DNA from: Sabellastarte sp. h YS-2021
Taxonomy: Eukaryota; Annelida; Polychaeta; Sabellida; Sabellidae
Length of the DNA: 64,000 nucleotides
NCBI GenBank assembly: GCA_964017235.1
Contig: OZ024939.1
Location: 43,812,241 to 43,876,240 of the forward strand
Reading direction: 5' to 3'
Below the pieces are notes generated by a model. That model saw only the letters and a program-made list of their open reading frames with translations. It ran no database searches and was not told the origin of the DNA. Below are positions 13,346-25,300 of the stretch, in pieces. Position 1 is the stretch's first letter. Each line of letters begins with the position of its first letter. Both the position numbers and the translations under genes were made by a program.

Positions 13346-13397
13346 ATGGCTGTTTATAATCACAGTTTACATAATACAAACCACACACCCATTGAAG
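13346..13397 (+). CDS. Opsin exon 1 (putative): start codon and N-terminus
   Basis: The next exon has an in-frame stop upstream of its acceptor and no Met, so an upstream coding exon is required. This candidate has a strong start context (AAACCATGG), encodes 17 residues with NHS and NHT glycosylation sequons, and ends in phase 1 (GAAG|GTTGGT), exactly what exon 2 needs. The donor is weak beyond GT, so another first exon further upstream remains possible. Confidence 0.6.
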
Positions 13398-16300
13398 GTT
13401 GGTGATCCATTATCTGTCTTAAATAATCTCCGGTCTGTCTTAAACTAAAACTAGAATTCTCAAATGATGCTTATCACCTGGTGCAATAATACTGTGACAT
13501 TTCATGAACAAAGGAATACACAGGTTTTACACAAACTCTGAGCCATAGCTGTATCAGAAGTGACTGAAGTGCGGAATTCACATAATTTAAAAATGTTTTC
13601 ATTTTGAACGAAGTAATTTTCTGTCCTTTCAAGACCATCTACATTATATGCAAGTATTGTGGTCCCAGATGGGGCCTTTTGCCCTTTTAATAGCAACTTT
13701 TATTCCTCTTAAACTAACAGCGGACTGCTTGAGATAACCCTGTCAGTTTTTGTTGTTAAATTACACAGGTATTAATACTAGCAGTGGGGACTACTGGGGT
13801 TCTCTGCCACAAACCCCTTACTGGGCTCATGTCTCAGTGGCAACCTTTATGACCCCTGTCACACTTCTGGCTTCAGGGGGAAATGGGATGCTTCTCTACC
13901 TCTTCATCAGGTAAACAAAACATGATTTTTATTTTAAGCACATACGGATCCCACATACAGATTACTAGCAGTAGAGGACTCATTAGATAAAAAATAGCAT
14001 CAAGAGATGCCCGTACCCCACAGCCTAGGGAAATATTTTTAACACCATGAGATATAGAAGTACTGTATCAGTACAAAGTTCAGGATACTTTCAGAGCACT
14101 ATCACTTATACATCGGTCCAAACAATGTTTAAATAGAGAAAATAATGTCAAAGAAAGATAATGCATGTACTCTTTATCTACATCTGGCCTAGCCGAATTA
14201 TGGTATAGATGTTTTGAATATTACCATGCATACAGAAGTGGTAATACATTCAATGAATGCTTATGTGTGGTGTTGGTGCAAATCTGTGGCTCACTTGATG
14301 AAATTCCATCTGTTACACTGGGAAGTTGTAAAAGTAAAATTCTTAATGAATTCTAATATGACTTTAACAGTGCTTAATTTGCATCAAAAGACAGATCCAA
14401 AGGTGCAATAAGATTTTAAAGGTCAAGGTCACTACAAGGTCAAAGGTCAAATCAAGGTCACACCATGATGGTGTACACATACAACCCCTAACCGACGTCC
14501 CTACCAAGCATCAACTTCCTACACCTTACGTTTTCAGAGATATAGCCCGACAAGATTTTATAGGTCAAGGTCGCTACGGCAAGGTCAAAGGTTAAATCAA
14601 GGTCGCACCATGACGTTGCACACCTTCACCCCCTAACCAATGTCCCTACCAAGTATCAACTTCCTACACCTTACAGTTTCTGGTATAGCCTAGACAAGAT
14701 TTTATAGGTCAAGGTCACTACGGCAAGGTCAAATCAAGGTCAGACCATGACGTTGCACACTTACACCCCCTAACCAATGTCCCTACCAAGTATCAACTTC
14801 CTACACCTTACAGTTTCTGAGATACAGCCTAGACAAACTTTTTCCCGCTGCCCGCCCATCCAGACACCATTGGTGAAAGCAATACCCCGACAGCCTTTAA
14901 GGGCTGTGGGGTAAAAAATTAAGATTGGTAAAAACATGATTCAATTGGTCTTATTGTGATTTAAGGTCACTATTAAATACATTTCAAGGGCAATGAGCAA
15001 GTCTAAAATTCAAACACTTAATCTCAAATTTAGTACCTCAAAATCAGACTTGGGAGTTTAATATCTATTTGTTGTCTTTCACAAAAGAAATTTTTAACTA
15101 GGTGAAATATTTTCATGATGATAAAACATTTATACTTGTAGCCAAAATCCATTTCTTGTCAATAAAATAAAGTATGAATTATTGAAAACAAGCACAAGAA
15201 AACTGATTTAAATTGATTGCTTTTCTGTATGATAATTGAATGATCCAACATAATGATGAAAAACTTCCATTGCTTCAAACTGATGGCATCCTGTTTAGTA
15301 TAGCTTCTATAAGATCACCCTACAGTGAAGCATCCTATTGTGTTTAATCAATACTTTTTTACCCAACTATTACATTAGCTCATTAGTTTACCAAATTTTC
15401 ATTCCGAGAAAGTGGACATACACAAAACATAGGAGTATTTATCACAAGACTGCCTTGTTTTTCAACATCAATTTGTCATGGTCAGACCCCAACTAACTAG
15501 TGTATTAGCCAGAGAAAATCACACAACAGGAAGGAAAGAATTAGTTTGAACTAAATAATTTATTTACAATATGTACAAATCAGTGTTAAACCAACCAATT
15601 CAGAATATACATTTAAAACAATAGTAACTCAAACTTGTATGCCTGTTAATGACTTAAAAACTTTAAATATTATCACAAGATTACTTAAATAGTTTCATAT
15701 AGATTACTCACAGATTATAGTCCATGTAGCTGGATCAATGTTCAAAACAGAAGGTATGTCCTGATTATTTGCAAGTTTGTAGTCACCCAGGCTTGTATCA
15801 GTTGTAACGAACAGCTCTGAATAGTTGACTGCCTCTGGTTGATGTAGTTTTGAGAACAATGTTTTCGATTGTAACTGGCATATGAATTTCCTCACTCGGC
15901 ACTATGCTGGACTTCGTGCCCCTGAGGTCTTCCATGAGTCTTCCCCTTTCTTGCTGTGCTCAACTTCTTTGCTCTAGTGTACTTCACTCCAACTTAATCT
16001 GCTGAATAGTGTCTTTTTACCACACAGGTTCTTCAGTTAAAAAGTCCTGACAGGTTCTTCAGTTAGAAAGTCCTTGAACTGTTTTAACAATCTTTTAAAC
16101 TTTTGAGTCGGCAATACAATTTCATCTGTAGTATAGATCTCCTGTCCCAACAATGCTAATCTGTAACTGTGAGCTGACCTGCTTAGACGAGTGATCAGGA
16201 ACCTTACCATTACAACATGCATATTTTCTAAGAAATTAACATCATAAAACTTATACTTACATTAATTACTCATGATAAACATTTCTTGGAAGGAATCCTG

Positions 16301-19300
16301 TTTTTGTTAAAACTGCAACTCACATATTTTACTATTTTAAACAACATTCATCAGGCTATGAAACTGTAGGTCAGTAAGTGGAATATCTGTCTGCTGTAAA
16401 CATCAGCAGAGGATGCATGTGACTGTACACACATACCTACACCTTCTTATTCTATCACACAATTGCATAAAAACTATATTAGCTCTTTCTTGGCTTAGTT
16501 TTGAGAGTTGTTTACTTATTTCATCAGAATTTATGTTATACTTTTCTGTGTGATCCTGAACTGATAGGACACACATCAAGGACAATGGCATAAAATCATA
16601 TTATGTACCATCAACTCCAACTATTCATAACCAAAATTGGTTAAAATGTCTGTCCTTAAATTAAATGTATGCCTGGAATAAATGTCTGCTGCAGTATAAT
16701 ATTGCCTTTTTTTTTAACACTGTTTCACCAGGTTTCAAAGTCTGAGGACAGCAAGCAACCTACTTCTAGTAAACCTTGCACTCAGTGACCTGTTGACAGC
16801 ACTCACTGGATATCCATTACTCATCATCGCTTCCTTCAATGGAAGGTGGACTTTTGGACAGACAGGTAAGATATACTACAGTCTCATAGGCCATCTAATC
16901 CTGAGTTTCCTAAACCACAGAAGGTCTTGCTCAAAGTTAAAGTTGGACTTCTACATTCAACAGCTAAGTAAACACCTTCACTAACTGTGTGTTGCAATGA
17001 TCTGGATTCAAACCCGAAACCACTGAGATGAAAGCAAACTTGCTTTCTTTTCTGCTAATGAAGCCTTAGAAAGACCACTGAAAGTGTGTAGAAATGTCAA
17101 TGGCTCAGAAAGGCTGTCCCTGAAGTAATTAACTACAGAAAGTCCACAAGACTGGCTATTGTTCTTTGCCAAGAATGCTTATTTTATCAAAATAAATACT
17201 TGATGGAATTACAGTTTCTTCCTCATTATCAACTGTTTCAAGGTACCGAGCAAACTTTTCTTTCAAACTGGTGCCAAACTAACTTCTGATATGCATTATA
17301 TTAAGAATGTCAAAACTGGCCCTAATATGTGATACTCACCAACACAAATACTTCAATTAGAGCAAGACAAACAAAACTAGACTAAGGACGCATCTGTGGC
17401 CAGATGCTGGATGTATCCACCGACAAAGGCCAACTAACATAGTTTAGAAGATAAACAGCATTTTTCATTAAAAAGCAAGCTGAAAGCACTTTTAAGTTTG
17501 GCTACCCTTATTTGACCCTGTAGCAGGGGCCCAAGGTGAAGTCTGACCACATCAAAAGATTCGCAGCCCATGATTTCCTATAAGTCGTTTTCACATTGCA
17601 AACCTCTAGGACCAATAATAAGCAGGAGGGGCCCAAGGTCAAATCTGACCACATGAAAAGATTTGCAGCCCATGACTTCCTATAAGTTGTTTTCATATTA
17701 ATGAATTATTTGAGAAATACTGGCTATCTGCAATACTTCTAGAGATAATTCGCATTTACTCATTTTGAGTAGGTGAATAATTAGCTACGGGTCTGAAACT
17801 TCACCAAGTGAAAGCTCTCTCAAAAGTAGGCGAATGAGTTATTTGAGAAAAATTGGCTATCTACAATACTTTTAGAGATAATTCGAATTTACTAATTTTC
17901 AGTAGGTGAGTAATTACCTACGGGTCTGGAACTTCACTATGTGAAAGCTCTCCCAAAAGTAGATGAATGAGTTATTTGATAAGAATTGGATATCTGCAAT
18001 ACTTTTAGAGATAATTAGCATTTACTCATTTTGAGTAGGTGAATAATTAGCTACAGGTCTGAAACTTCACCAAGTGAAAGGTCTCCCAAAAGTAGGTGAA
18101 GGAGTTATTTGACAAAAATTGGCTATCGGGAATACTTTTAGAGATAATTTGCATTTACTCATTTTGAGTAGGTGAGTAATTACCTACGGGGTCTGAAACT
18201 TCACCAAGTGAAAGCTCTCCCAAAAGTAGGTGAATGAGTTATTTGAAAAAAATTGGCTATCTGCAATACTTTTAGAGATAATTCGCATTTACTCATTTTG
18301 AGTAGGTGAGTAATTACCTACAGGTCTGGAACTTCAGCATGTGAAAGCTCTCCCAAAAGTAGGTGAATGAGTTATTTAAGAAAAATTTGCTATCTGCAAT
18401 ACTTTTAGAGAAAATGCAGAATTACTCATTTTTAGTAGGCATGTAATTTAGCCACAGGCCTAATTTAGACATAAAGCCTACCAATAGAATACTGTGGTGC
18501 ACCCTCTAATATACCTTGCAAACTTGAGAAGGCTAGCTATAATATTTTTTTTCGTTAGAGCGGTAATGGTGAAATCTCTCTACACACTGCGGCTATCCAG
18601 TGGATACAATGATTTACTCAACAGTGAGAACCTGAAAGTAGATATTGGTAAGCTATACCATGACATAGAGGTCTGCAATTTCACTCTGTTATAGCTGACC
18701 AAAAATTATGTGAATAACATATTTAAACAAAATACTGTAAATGTAATAGTTTTCACGTTATAACTGATTTACTCAACAGTGATAACCTAAAAGTAGCTAT
18801 TACTCAGCTATGCAATGAGCTACATGTTTGAATTTTTTCTATGTTATAGCTGACCCAAAATTAGGTGAACAACATATTTAAGCAAAATACTGTAAATGCA
18901 ATAGTTTTCAAGTTACAACTGATTTACTCAATAGTGAGAACCTGACAATAGCTATTGCTCAGCTATGCCATGAGCTATAAGTCTGTAATTTCACGATGTT
19001 ATAGCTGACCCAAAAGTAGGTGAACAACATATTTTAACAAAATACTCCAAATGCAATATTTTTTCAAGTTACAAGTCATTTACTCAACATACAGTACCTG
19101 AAAATAGCTATTGCTCAGTTGTGCCATGAGCTACAGGTCTGTAATTTCACTATGTTATAGCTGACCCAAAAGTAGCCGAATAACATATTTACACAAATTT
19201 CTGTAAATGCAATAGTTTTCCAATTACAACTGATTTATTCAACAGTGTGAACTTCAAAGTAGCTATTACTCAGCTATGCAATGAGCCACAGGTCTGGAAC

Positions 19301-22300
19301 TTCACTATGTTATAGCTGACTCCGAAATAGGTGAATAACATATTGAAACAAAATACTCTAAATATAATACTTTTGAAGTTATAAGTAATTTACTCAACAG
19401 TGATAACCTAAAAGTAGCTATTACTCAGCTATGCAATGAGCTACATGTTTGAATTTTTTCTATGTTATAGCTGACCCAAAATTAGGTGAACAACATATTT
19501 AAGCAAAATACTGTAAATGCAATAGTTTTCAAGTTACAACTGATTTACTCAATAGTGAGAACCTGACAATAGCTATTGCTCAGCTATGCCATGAGCTATA
19601 AGTCTGTAATTTCACGATGTTATAGCTGACCCAAAAGTAGGTGAACAACATATTTTAACAAAATACTCCAAATGCAATATTTTTTCAAGTTACAAGTCAT
19701 TTACTCAACATACAGTACCTGAAAATAGCTATTGCTCAGTTGTGCCATGAGCTACAGGTCTGTAATTTCACTATGTTATAGCTGACCCAAAAGTAGCCGA
19801 ATAACATATTTACACAAATTTCTGTAAATGCAATAGTTTTCCAATTACAACTGATTTATTCAACAGTGTGAACTTCAAAGTAGCTATTACTCAGCTATGC
19901 AATGAGCCACAGGTCTGGAACTTCACTATGTTATAGCTGACTCCGAAATAGGTGAATAACATATGAAACAAAATACTCTAAATATAATACTTTTGAAGTT
20001 ATAAGTAATTTACTCAACAGTGATAACCTAAAAGTAGCTATTACTCAGCTATGCCATGAGCTACAGGTCTGAAATTTTACTATGTTATAGCTGACCCAAA
20101 AGTAGCTGAATAACATATTTATACAAAATTGTGTAAATGCAATAGTTTTCAAGTTACAAGTGATTTTACTCATGATGGAAGTTACTGAAAAGCCCAAAAG
20201 TAGCTATTACTCACTTAGCTATTGAGACAGACACCCAAGTTACTCACCATGTGCAGAATGATTTTCATCTAAAACAGAATATCTTCATTTATTTCAATGA
20301 CATGCAAGTACTGCCAAGTAAAAAATAATAAAATAAGGCAGAAAACAATTTGCCCAGCCCCAATGGATCTGTGTCACTTTGTAAAGTTATAGTTAATAAC
20401 AGTGGTTTCTGTAAGAGTTATAAATTGACAATATGTTACAGTCTTTGATAAAAAAAGAACAAAAATGTAGATAATACGATTCAATTTTTTACAAGAGTTT
20501 AAGAATAGACAAACTACTAGAAAAAGAAAGTAAAATACACATGTATTTATCGAAGCTTCTGTTTCTCAAAATATGAGGGTGTAAATAAATATAACCTAAT
20601 ATGTAATCACCTGTGTTACAACTTACAAATTCTTTCCTTAATATTTATATTTCTCCAACAATCACATTTTGAATCTTTTTTTAATTGATACCTTCCTGTT
20701 TCAATTCTTCAAAACCTTACCATGCATATATATCTACGGTTTACTTGGAAACCAACCCATTTCCCCCCCCTCCAAGGGCTGAAATTGGTATAAATTTATG
20801 CACCGCTAGAAAGTATCTGATGGCCTTGTTTAGGTCATTGTCCCACTGGCTGGCCTCTTTGAATAATACTTATTAGTTTTTTTTTGTCTTGTTAATTCCT
20901 AATTCCTGATTATGGCAAAAAATTACCTTTGAGAGGTCGGTTTGGAAGAGGTTCTTTACAAGACTAAAGTAATTTGCATGTGGGGTGTGTCTTGTTGATT
21001 TTTTTCACATTTCTGAATTTTGCTTGAGATAGGTTTGTTTTTAGATGAAGCCTTCACAGTCAATTAAGCGCCCTCAAAAGAATGCATGGCAATATGAAAG
21101 CGGATTAAACTCAAAGGCTTTTTGTATTTCAGGCTGTAATTTTTACGGAGCCTCAAGTGCTCTTCTTGGTCTGGGGTCTATTAACAGCCTGGTGGTGATC
21201 GCAGTGGACCGATATCTGGTGATTTACAGGTAATACACCCCTTATATCTGTATTCATTGTTTTCCATTCAATTTCATTTCCACATAACAATGACTCGTGT
21301 CTCATATTAGTTCTCTTTACTTTCACTTTTAGGGTAAAGTTCAAATGACCTTTACTTCTATCCATGTTTTTATTTATTCTGTTTAATGCTCAAATCTGCG
21401 GAATAATTTTCAATGAAATTTCTAACATTTAATATGCTGTGTGGATCACAAACTTGGGACAGAAATCGAGAGAATCTGTCGAGAGAAGTTATTTTATGAT
21501 CATACTTTGTGGCAAATCATGTTTGGTCTCAGGAGTGGTCTGTCCTCTTTGGGTGCTCTCATTCGATTTTTGGTACAAAGACTTAGCATTGCTAAGTGAA
21601 GTACAACAAATTTCCACATACTATCATACATATAAACAGATGTTTGAGTTCAATTGTATATTCATATGTACCTGTATATTTAGTTTGAGTCAATCTACAC
21701 AAGCACCAATATAGGGGCCACGGTGGCAGAGTGGCAACACTCTCGCCTCCCACCTCTGAGGCCGGGGTTCGATCCCCGCACGGGCTCAAGTGGGAAAGCT
21801 GGTAGTTGCTTGCCGTTGGTCAGCAGTTTACAGTACACAACCCTAGCGAACTCTATGTACTGGTTTCCTCTGCCCTTCCAACTACCCGTCGTGATATGAC
21901 CTGTACAGTGTTGAAAGCGACGTAAAACCCCAAATAAACAAACACAAGCACCAATAAAATATTCATTTTCATATGACAACGATTCATTCCTAATATTACT
22001 TGTCTTTACTTCCATTTTTAGGTACTAATGCTTTTAATACTGTGAATGATTATGATGAAGTTATCGCATTTACCTTTTGTTGGGTCCACTACCTACTGAT
22101 GAATCAAAATATTTTAATTGACTTTATCATCCCATGTAACAAAAAAAAATAGAATACTATAGTTTGAAAATACAATGAACAAATTTTTCAGCAGAAACAT
22201 TTTTAATCTGATCAATATTTAAAAGAAGTTGCCTGTTTCGAAAGATTCAACTAATTTAATATGTATGTTGTCTTTGTGTCAATTTATTTTATAGTGTAAT

Positions 22301-25300
22301 CTTAGTCTTGTCTATAATTATTTAGTTAAAATATTACCTTGTTGGGTGTATTTAGCACTTTCTTGGTGTAGCAGAACACTGAAGTTTAGGTTCACTTTAG
22401 TTTATTCACCGATTCACTTTACACTTCAATACTGTGGTAAAAATTCTGGAAAATGATGTTCAGCCTATCCACAGATCCAAAACAATTTAAATCAATAGTC
22501 AACTATTGTATACCAAAAATGTGTACAAGCACCAAAGCTATGTACTTACAGATGGTACACTCCCCTCATTAATCTAAGGAATCTGTGAAAAAATATTCAA
22601 ACTCAACCAGATAAAAATGTATCACAGGTCATATTGCTTACCGATGGTCAGCAGTTCACAATACAGAACCTTGATCAACTGTATGTAATGGTTTCCACTG
22701 CCCACAAAATTACCCGTCATGATATGACCTGTACAGTGTTGAAAGCGATGTAAAAAACCCAAATAAATATATAAATACAGGTCATTTCAACTGGAGCACT
22801 ATGGTAAATGCTTACGTTACTTAACAATCCATTAAAAGATGGGAAAATTCTTCACACTAAAATTAGTTTTCTTATAGGTCATGTTGTTTTACTGTTGATA
22901 GACAAGGTTTTTCAACTGGTTCTAACATTTCAGTTCTATCATCACTCTAAATACTGGCCTTAACCTATTTTAAGTTGCTTCAATTTTAATTCAATTTTCA
23001 CAAGAGAAACCATCAGTGCAGTGGGACACTGTCCTGTGAACTTCTGTGAAAGGATCAAAGCCCTCACATCAGAGTAGTAAGGTGTGTTAACACTGCTTCA
23101 ACAAGGTTGTCTGTATATTTTAGGAATGTGAAAATGAATGTCCTTGTGCTTGCATTTTACCAGGTTTTCTTAAATTACAAAGAAAGCAATTCAATAACAA
23201 TTTCTGATGCTCCAAAACTATGAAAACGGTTACCTCTTGATATATACGTGCCACTTCTTTGACCTGTCTCAAAGGCCTTAAATTTATTTATTCAAGAGAA
23301 CTTTTTATCATTTCGGTGACTTACCATGGTTAAAGACCAAGCTTGTTTAATTAATGTATGACTGAATTTATTTTGTGTCTCAGATTGGTACAGAAATTAA
23401 GAATAAACCTTCCACAAGTACGGTTATGTCAGGAGGCTTCCAGAGTATCCCACATGTTATGATTACTGGATACAAACCCAGAAGCCACAAGACAAGTGCC
23501 CAGTGATTTAATACCAAAATTTAACTTAAATATCACTCTGTAACAGATTAAACTTTCATCAGATTATATTTATTACTCTACACAGGAACACCAAGTTAAC
23601 TTATTGTCAGTCCATCCTACTTGTCATTTGGGTGTGGTTATACTCACTGCCCTGGGCTATTGCACCTTTACTGGGCTGGTGTAGTTACACACTGGAGGCT
23701 TTTGGAACCACCTGCAGCTACAATTACATGGGCTCAAAACACCACTGGTTTCTCCTTACAGTCACCATAGGTACGATTTTTTCTTAATTATTTTTTCTTT
23801 GACAAAGGTTTACTCAGCAATCAGACTTTGTGCACCCAACGTGAGACAATAAGTACCCAATGTAGCAATCATGTAATTTTGTTTTTAAATGTTACAATGT
23901 ACACAAACTTAAGAAACATTGAAAAAAAAAACAAGAATAAAAATGTAAATTAAAAAAATATCATCTATCTTGAAACAAGTTTGCTTCAAGTTTCTCATAC
24001 AGGTTGCTATCTTGACCAAAAATTTTTCAGACCAATTTTTATGTGTTTACACGATCAACATTAAACCATAGTCATCTACAATTTTCCATATCAGGTAACT
24101 TTATACTGCCGCTGCTGATCATCCTCTATTGTTACTGTTGGATCATAGTGAAGTTTAAGACACACAAACAGGAGTTTAAAAGCATCCTGGAACAGGACAA
24201 AGGAAACCCAACATCAACTTTCTCTTCATCTATGTCATCAACCATCAGCTACAGAGACTGGAAGAAGCCGAAACTCATAGGCCGCCACCTTCGGGGCCGC
24301 ACCCTGAAGATTACTTTATGGAAAAAATCAGAATACAAGATTGCAAGAGCTTTATTGATCATCATCTCAATGTACTGTATTTCTAAGATGCCTTATGCTC
24401 TTGTAACCTTGATAGGTCAATATGGTGACAGGACACTAGTCACCCAAATGGGAGTTATGGTCCCAATCATGATCGCCAAGATTTCTACACTGTGTAACCC
24501 CTTTATTCTCATGAAGGCACATCCTCGATTCAAATCAGCCCTACTTAAATTGTTACCACAATGGCTGAAGAAGTACACAAGTAATGAGAGGAGAAGAAGA
24601 AGAAAAAGACGACAAAAGGATGATCAGGTAGTTCTGGAGTTAGATTACTTGAATAAAAAGGCAAACTCTTGTGGGATAGAAGGAAAAGGCTCACAAAAGA
24701 AGCTCAACAGATCACAGAGATTACCTGTATCCAGCCAACTGCAGGTTCTGCTGCACAATCATATCAAGGTAAGATTTTTTTATGTTAACATGTACAAACC
24801 ATTTATCAATTTTTTTCGGGGCATTCATGTAATTTGGCTCTGCACAGCTTGGATTTTACCTTCACAGAGTTGCGTCTTGTGAACATCAAGATTGTAGCAC
24901 AAAAAAGTGAAATGGCTGCATCTATAACCCAATGATTTTGTCCATTTGAAGGTGACTCAAGGGAAAATTATGAGAAAATAATGCAAATATTTCAATCTAT
25001 GCATGATATAGTATTTCAAAACCTTTTTAAACAAATATGCTTAATGGCAATGTCTCTGACATATTGGTTCTTCTGCAGGTGTCCAATGGGGAACAGAGTA
25101 TAGAATTTCACAATGAATCCCAGGTTGTAGAGTTTCTCATTGAATGGGTTTCAGCGATGTCAGCAAGGCAGTCCAATGATGAGTGAGTAGCATAGGTATC
25201 GTATTGATAGATTATTTGTCTCTTATCAAATCTATTGCCAATGACATTAGATTTCTGTTTATAAAGCTTGTAACATTTCAAAATTCATTTCATCAGAAGG

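Noticed and set aside
17701..20250. CRISPR-like regular repeats
   Set aside because: Units are contiguous 133- and 155-bp satellites without unique spacers, in an animal genome.
21714..21790. Possible tRNA gene
   Set aside because: It has A and B boxes but is the head of a SINE with body, A-rich tail and target duplication; no complete cloverleaf was established.
24043..24094. Apparent start Met of a 279-codon opsin-like frame
   Set aside because: The acceptor AG at 24093-24094 and the phase from exon 5 show the coding part begins at 24095; the Met is intronic.
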